From Clostridium sp. DL-VIII (GTDB lineage Bacteria; Bacillota; Clostridia; Clostridiales; Clostridiaceae), in assembly GCF_000230835.1 (NCBI RefSeq), contig NZ_CM001240.1, positions 4,614,779-4,678,778 of the forward strand: 64,000 nucleotides of DNA, given 5' to 3'. The notes beneath the pieces are model-generated. The model was not told where the DNA came from, did no database searches, and was given only the letters and a program-made list of their open reading frames with translations. A program made the translations under genes and the position numbers. Shown one piece after another: positions 35,035-42,823 of the stretch. Every line of letters begins with the position of its first letter. Position 1 is the stretch's first letter.

Positions 35035-37167
35035 TTATTTCTGATTAATATTTGCAGCTACTACAATAAGTTCTTCATCCGGCTCAAGAGTAGACACTTC
35101 TATATCCATTAATAACTCTAGCTGTTCATAATCATTTGCAGTAAAGTCCATTACACGAGCACCTATACATAGATAAAAATCTGGTCTTGCAATAAGTTCT
35201 GTCTTATATACAGCCATATCTTCCCATAATTTCTTAACAGCATTTATATATTCTTCTGCTGTCGTTTTTATTGCTAAGGCGCGGCTTCTTTGAACCTTAA
35301 TAAAGCCCTTAGTATCTAAAATACGTATAGCTCCTGGATTTTCAGAACTTGAAGTTTTCTCCCCATAGACATAAAAATATTTAGTCTTCTCTAAAAGTTG
35401 TACTTGGTCTATTGAAATACGCATATCATTTGCGGCAAGCTCCAGAGCTTCCTCTTCATCACATTCTTTTAATAGATCTGTTGTTTTTACTTCTGTCGAA
35501 CCAGTTGCTATAGCTGTTACTTTGTTGGTCTGTGCATCAATATCAATATGTATTTCCACACTTTCTGCTGTAGCTCCACTTTCTATTGCTTTATTCATGG
35601 CCTCCATCTTAATTGCACGAATATCATCTTTCGAAGGTGAAGGAATAATACGCTCTACCACGTCTCTTACCATGGCTAATGCTACACCAATTGAAGAAAT
35701 AACTTCTGCATTTTCAGGAATACTATACTTCACTCCCATTTTTTCTGCAAAATATATAATTAAAGATGCTGCACCTCCCCCAACACCAACTAAGGAAATT
35801 TGATCTTTCTCTAATTTATACTTTTCTGCAAGAGATAAAATTACTGGCTCAATTTTTGCATAAGATTTTTCCATTATCTGCTTTGCAATATCTTCAGTAG
35901 TTGTTCCGCAATAATCAGCCAATGCCTGCATGGCTTTCTTAGCAGCCTCCACTTTACCATACGAAAAATGTTCAGGCTTAACTATTCCAAGAACATTAGC
36001 TGCACAAGAATTTGTTATGGTAACTCTCTCCCCATTTTCTAGCTTTATTGCTACATAATCTGATGGATCTCCAGACTTTGGAGAGAAGAATTCTACCTGT
36101 GGTCCATTAATTTTCTCTGGATCTGTAAATACTGAATAGTCCAATCCTGCTATATGAGCCGATCTTGGTCCAACATCTATGATTCCGTTTTTATCTGCAC
36201 GAACCATAGAACCTCCAGCCACACCAAGAACTTGTACATCTAAAGAACTAATATAAGTAGAATGTCCTCCTACGACAGAATAATCAATAGCAGGTCGTCC
36301 ATTTTTAATAACTCCTATATTAGTAGTTGTCCCACCTACTTCGAAATATACACCATTTGAAGCTCTTAGATACATTAAAGATCCCATAACAGAGGCTGCT
36401 GGCCCAGAAAGCATAGTTAGGACAGGACGTTTTTTCATTTCAGTAATTTCCATAACACCTCCATCCCCTCTCATTATCATCAGAGGAACGTTAACACCTG
36501 CTTCTCTTACTGAACTTTCTGTTGAATTAGCTGTATCTAACATTTTGGGAAGAATACTTGCATTAATTGCGGCTGTTCTTGTTCTTCTTGTTAATCCATA
36601 AAGCTTTGTAATATCTGAAGCCATGGTAGTCGGAATTCCCTTTTTATCTGCTACTTCATAAACTATTTTTTCAGGTCTTCCATCGTCTACGCCAAAAGCC
36701 ATGGAAGAAACCACTACCTGCGCTCCCTGATTTGTAATATCATCAATTACTTGCTTCACAGATTCTTCGTTAAGCCCTTTTGTTTTCATAAAACTGTTAA
36801 TGATTTTAATTTCTTTTCCATTTCCTAAATCTATATTATTTAATTTTGTTTGCTTTTTTGCTAAGAAGCCTTCAAAACCACCTTTTGCCATACCGACAAT
36901 ACCTACCTTGGCAACATCTCCTTCAATAAGTGCATTGGTTGCCTGTGTTGTACTATGAGCAACAAATATAACATCTTCTGGTTTTATATCATTTTCAGTT
37001 AAGCAGTTTTCGAAACATTTTACAACCCCCGCTGCTACTCCTCTTCTGTCATCATGAGTGGTTTTCACCGATGATTTTCCTATAATATCATGGGTTTCAT
37101 TATCAATAGCAACAGCCTTTGTGTGAGTTCCCCCTACATCAATACCCATTCTAACTTTTCTTCCCAT
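35035..37167 (-). CDS. Hydantoinase/oxoprolinase family protein, subunit A type (HyuA-like)
   Basis: About 710 residues. The N-terminal Hydant_A_N domain opens with MGIDVGGTHTKAVAIDN, an actin/ASKHA-type phosphate-binding loop; the core Hydantoinase_A domain has FVAHSTTQATNALIEGDVAK, LSGPAASVMGS, EVGGTTTNIGVI and a GVGGGAASLI adenosine loop. HyuA-type proteins carry out ATP-dependent opening of cyclic amides (hydantoin, 5-oxoproline) or carboxylation chemistry, usually with a HyuB subunit. No hyuB is present here. The gene follows a permease gene and precedes an HExxH protein and a GntR regulator, so it is most likely part of uptake and use of a small cyclic or carboxylated metabolite. The exact start (37179, 37167 or 37149) is uncertain. 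Confidence 0.85.
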   Translation of the reverse strand: MGRKVRMGIDVGGTHTKAVAIDNETHDIIGKSSVKTTHDDRRGVAAGVVKCFENCLTENDIKPEDVIFVAHSTTQATNALIEGDVAKVGIVGMAKGGFEGFLAKKQTKLNNIDLGNGKEIKIINSFMKTKGLNEESVKQVIDDITNQGAQVVVSSMAFGVDDGRPEKIVYEVADKKGIPTTMASDITKLYGLTRRTRTAAINASILPKMLDTANSTESSVREAGVNVPLMIMRGDGGVMEITEMKKRPVLTMLSGPAASVMGSLMYLRASNGVYFEVGGTTTNIGVIKNGRPAIDYSVVGGHSTYISSLDVQVLGVAGGSMVRADKNGIIDVGPRSAHIAGLDYSVFTDPEKINGPQVEFFSPKSGDPSDYVAIKLENGERVTITNSCAANVLGIVKPEHFSYGKVEAAKKAMQALADYCGTTTEDIAKQIMEKSYAKIEPVILSLAEKYKLEKDQISLVGVGGGAASLIIYFAEKMGVKYSIPENAEVISSIGVALAMVRDVVERIIPSPSKDDIRAIKMEAMNKAIESGATAESVEIHIDIDAQTNKVTAIATGSTEVKTTDLLKECDEEEALELAANDMRISIDQVQLLEKTKYFYVYGEKTSSSENPGAIRILDTKGFIKVQRSRALAIKTTAEEYINAVKKLWEDMAVYKTELIARPDFYLCIGARVMDFTANDYEQLELLMDIEVSTLEPDEELIVVAANINQK

Positions 37168-37218
37168 ATCTTTCACCATCCAATCTTAATCTGATTCTAC
37201 CTAAATTAGTCTGAATAA

Positions 37219-37245
37219 CCGGCTATCATACTCCCTAACAGCCGG
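37219..37245 (-). terminator. Short hairpin between permease and HyuA genes
   Basis: CCGGCT (37219-37224) and AGCCGG (37240-37245). It has no T run, so it is more likely a processing or mRNA stability hairpin than a full terminator. Confidence 0.4.
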
Positions 37246-37264
37246 CCTTATTATATAATTATTT

Positions 37265-38615
37265 TTAAACTAAATTACCATATAAAATAAATACAATAAT
37301 GCAAAGAATTATTCCTACAATCCATCCAGTTGGTATTGACATTCTCATGTATTCTTTTGTAGATACCTTTGTATATCCGAATCCCCACGCAACCCATGAC
37401 TGAGTAACATCTAAATGTTGAGGGGCAATAGTTGTAACTGCAAATAGTGGATATAAAAATTGAACTGGCCAAGCTGCTATTGATACAACTACTGCAAGAA
37501 GTGCAGCGCCACATCCAACCAAATTCATAGGTCCACGGAAAAATCCAAGTGGTGTTAGTATTGCAAATACGACACATAATATTAATGCGCTTTGAGGAAT
37601 TACACCTCCAAACAAAGCTTTAAAATAAGGAGCAACAAAAGCTGCTGCATTATTAAACATAGCCAAAGCTAACAAGAAACCGATCATTGGTGCTACATCA
37701 ATTGCTCCGTCAGCAAACTGCTTTGCAAGCATTGCACATACATTAGAAAAGCCGCCTTTTAATTTTCCACAAGTTAATAATGCGTATAAACCAGAAATAA
37801 TAAATCCAAAAATAATTGGAATATTAAAAGCGACTACTCCTACTACTGGGAGAATAACAGATATCCATGAAATTGCTGGTGCATTTGTTGTATTTCCAGA
37901 ATCAGCTGTAGCTGCCCATGCATGAGATAGCTTCTTTTTACTCATTGAAACATTAGCTACAACTATTACAACAATCAAAGCAACAATCATTGCAATTATA
38001 CCAAATTTAAAGTACGTATTATAATCATAGCTTGCATAATCCTTATTTGCAGCAGCAAATATAGCTTGATATTTGTTTAAAGTTAACAATATTAGCAAAA
38101 ATACCAGCCATAATAGACCCTACAAACGAAAACAGAGCTATAGGTGATGGAATACCTAGTGATAGCATAATAGGTAATACGATTACAGCAATAGAAATAA
38201 CTGGTCCAATTCCTGTCATAGATGTGAAAATAATCGAAGTAACAATGCACAAAAGTGCCATAGTTATTCTTGGTTTATCACCACCAAGTTCAACTACTTT
38301 ACGAATTAAAGTTGATGCAATTCCTGTATCAATTAACACTCTTCCAAAGAAAGCACCGAAGAATATGTTAACGAGAATTGATTTACCGTAATTTTCAGGA
38401 CCTGTTTGAAAGACATTCGTAAGAACATCGATAAACGTTTGTCCCTTCATCGCAGGGTTTTCCGAGATAACGTTTCCAATAAGTGCGAGTGCCACCCAGA
38501 GCACAGACATGATGAAGAACCCCACCATTAGGTTGTACCCTTTTACACAATACCATACCATTCCAAAGAACGTTAAAACTAAAATGACACCTAAAACAAC
38601 ATTTATAGCATCCAT
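37265..38615 (-). pseudogene. Ion-transporter-superfamily permease gene, frameshifted
   Basis: Two overlapping frames make one about 450-residue membrane protein. The first (38615 to 38043) has five or six TM helices and includes LIDTGIASTLIRKVVELGGD and MTGIGPVISIAVIVLPIMLS; it then runs out of frame after GIFANIVNF. The second (from about 38080 to 37265) continues with NKYQAIFAAANKDYASYDYN and six more TM helices (GVVAFNIPIIFGFIISGLYA, GFFRGPMNLVGCGAALLAVV). A single extra base around 38075-38084 (TTTAAAC on the coding strand) restores the frame VNFNKYQAIF. It looks like a citrate/GntP/antiporter-type (IT superfamily) permease, probably importing the substrate of the HyuA operon. It may be a recent inactivation, a sequencing error or recoding. 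RBS AAAGGAGGG before ATG 38615 is intact. Confidence 0.75.
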
Positions 38616-38651
38616 AAAGGACCCTCCTTTAATAAAATAGTTTAAAAAATA

Positions 38652-38706
38652 CGTTTAACTAACATGTTAGTCAAATACATTTACATACTAACATGTTAGT
38701 TAAACG
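38652..38706. promoter_or_regulatory. Nested perfect palindromes at the HyuA operon promoter
   Basis: Two perfect 14-bp palindromes ACTAACATGTTAGT at 38658-38671 and 38687-38700. They are themselves inside a larger perfect inverted repeat: 20-base arms CGTTTAACTAACATGTTAGT (38652-38671) and its exact complement (38687-38706), 15-base centre. Placed 37 bases before the permease start codon. Likely operator pair for the GntR/FCD regulator encoded at the end of the operon. Confidence 0.7.
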
Positions 38707-39052
38707 CTGTCAATCTATATTTTCATATTTTGTATAAAATTTCCTCTATGTGTTCTTGATTAAATTTCTATTAAAATTATCTTTTAATCCCTCATAAAAA
38801 AATATTCATAAGCCTTGATATGATTAAAGCAAATTTTATCATATTCTTAGAAGCATTCAAGTTTTCCATTAATGACGCTATGATACTTATGAAGTCAATT
38901 TTGATAAACAACTGAGCCTAAATAAGGATTTTCTTTAGCATTAAGCTTACCGACTAGTTTAAAAACTTCCTGAAAATCTCTAATCTAAACTCTTCCAATA
39001 TAGTTAGCAGCTGTAATTTACCTTAACAGTAAGTTAATACTTATTTTATCTA
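38707..39052. other. Intergenic region, possible decayed coding remnant
   Basis: About 350 bases. On the minus strand one frame, interrupted by stops, reads IRDFQEVFKLVGKLNAKENPYLGSVVYQN (here given by its end, GKLNAKENPYLGSVVYQN) near 38900-39000, which looks like protein sequence without a start, so a gene fragment is possible. The upstream promoter of the HyuA operon must lie in the right part near 38710-38780. No intact gene. Confidence 0.35.
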
Positions 39053-39084
39053 TCCAAAAAAGGAGCTGCCACAACGGCAACTCT
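39053..39084 (-). terminator. Terminator after the SDR gene
   Basis: GAGTTGCC and GGCAGCTCC arms (minus strand) around GTTGT, then TTTTTTGG; 24 bases after the stop codon. Confidence 0.8.
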
Positions 39085-39107
39085 TGATCAGATTTATGTT
39101 TATGAAT

Positions 39108-39983
39108 TTATTCTATAAAGCCTTTTTGTTGCAATAATACCTTAGTTTCATTCCACAATTTGTTTTGCATGAGCTCATCATTACCAGGATATATAGGAAC
39201 AATAGCTTTACCTGTTCCAACATTAAAATATCCACCAGTTACACCATTATATTGGTGATCTATAGCTAAACGAAGAATAATCTCTGCACCTTTATGCGGA
39301 TCTCCAATGTGTAATAATTTCAATATCCGTTCAAGCACAGTAGCAAACCAAAGTTCTCTCCCTAAGCCGGTAACATTAAAACCTGGATTAAGTGCATTAA
39401 CTGTAACCCCTGTTCCTGAAAGTTGTCGTGCTAATTTCTCATTGAACATAATATTTAACAATTTGGTTTTCCCATAAATCAAAGATGAACCTCTATTCGT
39501 AAAATTAGATGTATCTATTAAATCTTCCGGCAGCTTAAGCTCACCATGATTACGTGATGCCTCAGAAGCAACATTTACAATTCGTGCATTTCCTAACTTT
39601 ATTAAAGAATCCTGCAATATATTAGTAAGCAGCCATGGAGCTAAATAATTAACTGCTATCATTTCTGAAAAACCTTCTGAGGTTACACGCTGCTCAAATG
39701 CATGTAATCCTGCATTATTTATCAATACATCAATCTTGGGATATGCTGCTCTAATTTCCTGCCCAATTCTTCTTACATCTTTCATAATTGATAAATCTCC
39801 AAAGAAAAAGTCAATTTTAGCTTTAGGATTTATATCTTCTAACATTTTTCTAGTTATCTCAGCTCGTTCCTTGTTTCTCGCCGTTAATACTAAATGTGAA
39901 CCTCGCTTTGCTAATTCAATTGCAACCAATTTTCCAAGTCCACTAGTAGCGCCAGTAATAACGATAATTTGCTGTGTATTCAT
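39108..39983 (-). CDS. Short-chain dehydrogenase/reductase (retinol-dehydrogenase-like)
   Basis: About 291 residues, classical SDR layout. Cofactor loop TGATSGLGK at residues 10-18, LTARNKERAE (NADPH-favouring Arg after the second strand), NNAGLHAFEQ (NNAG motif), a catalytic Ser at NVASEASRN, and YGKTKLLN with the YxxxK pair. It resembles the retinol dehydrogenase/WW-oxidoreductase-like bacterial SDRs that reduce aldehydes or ketones. The start at 39983 follows TAGGAGGAAAAATAAT; a longer in-frame start lacks an RBS. Divergent from a MarR gene with operator-like repeats in between. Its 5' untranslated region is about 290 bases long and contains a structured element (40016-40149), so post-initiation control is possible. 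Confidence 0.9.
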   Translation of the reverse strand: MNTQQIIVITGATSGLGKLVAIELAKRGSHLVLTARNKERAEITRKMLEDINPKAKIDFFFGDLSIMKDVRRIGQEIRAAYPKIDVLINNAGLHAFEQRVTSEGFSEMIAVNYLAPWLLTNILQDSLIKLGNARIVNVASEASRNHGELKLPEDLIDTSNFTNRGSSLIYGKTKLLNIMFNEKLARQLSGTGVTVNALNPGFNVTGLGRELWFATVLERILKLLHIGDPHKGAEIILRLAIDHQYNGVTGGYFNVGTGKAIVPIYPGNDELMQNKLWNETKVLLQQKGFIE

Positions 39984-40015
39984 ATTATTTTTCCTCCTAC
40001 TTAGGCACAATCAAA

Positions 40016-40149
40016 AAAATAACAGACCAGTATGCTTGCCTATTTTGTGTCATACTGTGTCAGCAAATTTTACTAATAGACCCACTATGAGCAGAATTTA
40101 CTTCCTTGCCTGACGCAAAATATGCGTCGCATCTTTGGTCTATTATTTT
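40016..40149 (-). promoter_or_regulatory. Structured 5' leader element of the SDR gene, possible attenuator
   Basis: On the minus strand, outer arms AAAATAATAGACCA (40136-40149) and TGGTCTGTTATTTT (40016-40029), 13 of 14 complementary, enclose two internal hairpins: GACGCA/TGCGTC near 40112-40128 and CAGTATG/CATACTG near 40028-40058. The 3' outer arm runs into TTATTTTTTTG, ending about 25 bases before the SDR RBS. This is the form of a multibranched leader ending in a terminator. It matches no riboswitch consensus that I recognise. It could also be a small inverted-repeat (MITE-like) element. Confidence 0.5.
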
Positions 40150-40262
40150 CTTTCATGTGCCTTATATACTTTCATTAGTTAACACTTGAACATAAAGTTC
40201 CCATTTCTAATTACTACTATTCTTTATATTAACCTTGACATCCTCGATTCCAATAAATATAC

Positions 40263-40304
40263 TTGATATATGTCAATTATATTTACTTATTTGATATATG
40301 TCAA
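40263..40304. promoter_or_regulatory. Two operator-like repeats between SDR and MarR genes
   Basis: TTGATATATGTCAA occurs at 40263-40276 and again at 40291-40304, each a near-palindrome (one mismatched pair), 28 bases apart. They cover the -10 and -35 of the SDR promoter, so binding of the adjacent MarR protein would block it. Confidence 0.65.
40276..40304 (-). promoter_or_regulatory. Consensus sigma-A promoter of the SDR gene
   Basis: On the minus strand TTGACA (40299-40304), exact 17-base spacer, TATAAT (40276-40281): both hexamers perfect. Predicted start of transcription near 40269. Confidence 0.8.
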
Positions 40305-40337
40305 GTAATTTTAAAATATTTAAACTCGAGGTGAACT

Positions 40338-40796
40338 ATGAAAGATTATAATAATTGTGAAAATAATGAACGAATTATATTAGAACAACAATTGGGTGAA
40401 CAGCTAAATGCGTTGATTAGTGCTGCCCATGCTCTCAACGTCAGAACTGCAGAAAGTTTTGATTCCACATTACAACCCGCTTCTTTCCTAATTGTCCGTT
40501 GGCTTTTTTCATTTGGACCAGCAAGTGCCACAGTTTTAGCAGAATCAACAGCTATGGATCGCAGTTCTGTTAGTCGTCTTTTAAGCCAATTGAAACAATT
40601 AAACTATGTAAAAAGTGAACCTTCTCCTAATGATCGTCGTGGTGTACTTTTATCATTAACAGAACTTGGTAAACAAAAAACTATAGGTGCTTTAAAAGAA
40701 AAGGAATCTGCTTTTTATGACCGTATTTCCAAATGGGACGATTACAAGCTTGAAAAATTTGTTAAAATGCTTAAAGATTTTAACGGTTATGACTAA
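40338..40796 (+). CDS. MarR family transcriptional regulator
   Basis: A 152-residue winged-helix protein. Helix 1 region LGEQLNALISAAHALNVRTA, recognition helix TAMDRSSVSRLLSQLKQLNY, wing SEPSPNDRRGVLLSLTELGK (the DxR wing motif). RBS GAGGTG seven bases before ATG. Divergent from the SDR gene; operators TTGATATATGTCAA lie in its own promoter region, 35-75 bases before the start, so it likely represses both genes and is released by a toxic aldehyde, quinone or similar ligand. Confidence 0.88.
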   Translation: MKDYNNCENNERIILEQQLGEQLNALISAAHALNVRTAESFDSTLQPASFLIVRWLFSFGPASATVLAESTAMDRSSVSRLLSQLKQLNYVKSEPSPNDRRGVLLSLTELGKQKTIGALKEKESAFYDRISKWDDYKLEKFVKMLKDFNGYD

Positions 40797-41399
40797 AACA
40801 TGAGACATATACATTTAAACTAAGTTTTATTATTTTTATAATTCTAGTTTTAATTTTACATTCAATAAGTTCTCTTGATGCTTTTCTCTTTATTTAGTAC
40901 GTATTATTTCTTCTGTAGGAACTATATATTATTTAGTATTATTTATATTTAGTATTATTAAGTATTCGATTTACCGCTAGCGGTAAATCTGTTATCGGTT
41001 TTTCCGTTAACTGTAATTCTGCTTTCGGTGAAAATACTGATTTTAACAAGTTTTCATCCGTAATTAGATTTCCTGTCAACGGTTTTTCCATCATCGGTAA
41101 AGCTGACATTTTATCTTACTAAAATAAGTCTCTTTGAACATATATTCATTTCCTACCGACTATGATATAATAACCATGACGAATTGGGGGTGTTTTTTTA
41201 TGAAGGTCTGTGATACGTTCAACTTTAAATTAGCTTGCTCCTTGCGAAGACTACAACAAACTCAGCTATGCTTTGTTTGGAGCCTAAGCTTATTATTTAT
41301 TTAGTTAGCTGAAATGCGTACATGTTTTAGGCTCTGTAACACATAGCTTTTTGTATTCTTTGCTTTAATGCCATGATAAAAAAATGGAGGAGTAAGGAA
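40797..41399. other. Decayed-looking region with a short open frame and structured segment
   Basis: About 600 bases without a sure gene. On the minus strand a 56-codon frame (40939-41109) with two related segments (EKPLTGNLITD, EKPITDLPLA) has no RBS; its DNA has repeated TTTTTCCGTTAAC/AACGGTTTTTCC motifs and a perfect palindrome TTTACCGCTAGCGGTAAA at 40970-40987. On the plus strand GGGGGTG precedes a 34-codon frame (41200-41304). The latter overlaps a hairpin formed by AGCTTGCTCC (41231-41240) and GGAGCCTAAGCT. The whole stretch could be a remnant of a repeat or a regulatory leader for the CD3324-type gene. Confidence 0.4.
41200..41304 (+). CDS. Possible 34-codon small open frame or leader peptide
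   Basis: Starts with ATG behind GGGGGTGTTTTTTT and codes a 34-residue peptide with four Cys and a hydrophobic end (CFVWSLSLLFI). It is about 100 bases upstream of the CD3324-type gene. A hairpin lies within the frame. Coding nature is uncertain; it may be a regulatory uORF, or part of a dispersed repeat. Confidence 0.25.
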   Translation: MKVCDTFNFKLACSLRRLQQTQLCFVWSLSLLFI

Positions 41400-41678
41400 A
41401 TGAAGTATGCTAAAGCACAAGATGTGTTACCAGAAGAAATTATTGAAATAATACAGAAATATGTAGATGGAAAATATCTTTATGTACCCAGAAAAGAGGA
41501 AAATCATAAGGCCTGGGGAGAGAAGAGTGGTATAAAAAATAATCTTAAGGTAAGAAATAATGAGATTTACAAAAAGTACACTGATGGAACTACTATTAAT
41601 GAACTAACTCAAAAATATTACCTATCCGAAAAAAGTATAAGAAGGATAATAAGTCAGGAGAAACTCATAGGCTCATAA
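41400..41678 (+). CDS. CD3324 family protein (small HTH, Mor-like)
   Basis: About 92 residues. Opens with MKYAKAQDVLPEEIIEIIQK, then YVDGKYLYVPRKEENHKAWG, the hallmark of this small clostridial family, and ends with a helix-turn-helix (YKKYTDGTTINELTQKYYLS then EKSIRRIIS). The fold resembles the C-terminal part of Mor-type activators, so DNA binding is likely; the targets are not known. Start at 41400 follows GGAGGAGTAAGGAA. Single gene; the strong terminator at 41828 lies about 150 bases downstream. Confidence 0.78.
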   Translation: MKYAKAQDVLPEEIIEIIQKYVDGKYLYVPRKEENHKAWGEKSGIKNNLKVRNNEIYKKYTDGTTINELTQKYYLSEKSIRRIISQEKLIGS

Positions 41679-41827
41679 TCATTACAGAATTATATATTAG
41701 ATTGAATGCTTGTTTTAAACCATGTTATGATTTCATTGTGGAAATCCAATGTAAGTTCTATCATTGATTGTTTAAAACAAAATTCAAGAATGAAATGGCT
41801 GTGAATATTATAATATGTTTTAAATTT

Positions 41828-41874
41828 AGATGATTATTGTTACTTTCAATTGGAGTAACAATAATCATCTTTTT
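41828..41874 (+). terminator. Very strong terminator
   Basis: Perfect 17-bp arms AGATGATTATTGTTACT (41828-41844) and its complement (41854-41870), then TTTT. It lies 150 bases after the CD3324-type gene. Confidence 0.85.
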
Positions 41875-41972
41875 AATTATCTAATTGCAAAATAATATTT
41901 AGAGCAAAGTTACATTTACTTATATGAATAATAAAAATGATATATTTTATTAGAAAAGAGGTGCTCGATTTA

Positions 41973-42632
41973 ATGAAAGCTTTTATAAAAAAACATAAAT
42001 ATAATTATATAAAAAAGTGTTTATATGATTTAAATAACGCTTATAATAGTTCTGTAGATGATAATATTATTCAAGCTACTAAATTATATATTAATGAAAA
42101 AATATTAAATATATTTAAAGATTTATCTGAAGAAGAAAAGACTTTACTTGATATTACAAAAATAAACAATCCCCTATATATTGATGAATATTTAGCTAAA
42201 CTTGATGAGTATGTCTATGGAATGCCAAAAGTTCCAAATGCTCATATTAATAAACTGTTTAAAAAGGAAAAGAAGCTAAAATTACCAAACATTGATGTAC
42301 AAGATTCCAAAAATGTATACTTAGGCTGGATTGATGAATCTACACAAAAGTTATTTGTTGCTTATAATATGAACGAAAAACTCATAGGTATGACTTGTAA
42401 AATCACAAATTCAGCTTCTAATAATTCTCACATGTGTGTTCTTTGCAATAATATAGGACGTGAAAATGATGTTGCCTTTGTTTCAGCTGTCTGTAAAACA
42501 TCCAATTCCGGAGAAGGAGCCTATAAATCAATAGGTTTTGATATATGTTTAGATAGCAAAAAATGTAATGACCGAATTTCATCTATTGAAAAACTCGAAA
42601 AAATTCTAAAAGAAGTTAATAACATGAAGTAA
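41973..42632 (+). CDS. FusB/FBP family elongation factor G-binding protein
   Basis: About 219 residues. N-terminal four-helix part (1-80), then the FBP C-terminal treble-clef zinc finger: HMCVLCN near residue 160, a VAFVSAVCK strand, and GFDICLDSKKCNDRI near 200, giving the four Cys ligands. FusB/FusC bind EF-G and free it from fusidic acid-stalled ribosomes; chromosomal homologues in Firmicutes are common and their normal role is less clear. Start at 41973 follows GAGGTG; an upstream in-frame ATG at 41937 lacks an RBS. Single gene. Confidence 0.75.
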   Translation: MKAFIKKHKYNYIKKCLYDLNNAYNSSVDDNIIQATKLYINEKILNIFKDLSEEEKTLLDITKINNPLYIDEYLAKLDEYVYGMPKVPNAHINKLFKKEKKLKLPNIDVQDSKNVYLGWIDESTQKLFVAYNMNEKLIGMTCKITNSASNNSHMCVLCNNIGRENDVAFVSAVCKTSNSGEGAYKSIGFDICLDSKKCNDRISSIEKLEKILKEVNNMK

Positions 42633-42686
42633 TAACACCCTGGATTTTCAGTTTCCCTAAACAAAAAATTGTAGTAATAATAAAAT

Positions 42687-42740
42687 TAATAGGTGCAAGT
42701 CTAAAGAATTATATAATGTTCTTTAAACTTGTACCTATTA
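42687..42740. terminator. Hairpin between FusB-like gene and efflux operon
   Basis: TAATAGGTGCAAGT..TAAAGAA (42687-42708) and TTCTTTAAACTTGTACCTATTA (42719-42740, quoted in parts) pair over about 20 bases with two mismatches. It lies between convergent genes; T tracts are modest on both sides. Confidence 0.65.
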
Positions 42741-42823
42741 GCTTGCTCATTTATTTTATTATAGAATTACATTTCTACTTTCAGATGCCTTAGTAGACCT
42801 AAAGGAGAATACTTAACTTTTAA

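Noticed and set aside
37265..38615. Two separate permease genes
   Set aside because: The first frame ends mid-helix and the second has no RBS; together they make one normal-length transporter, so a frameshift is the simpler view.
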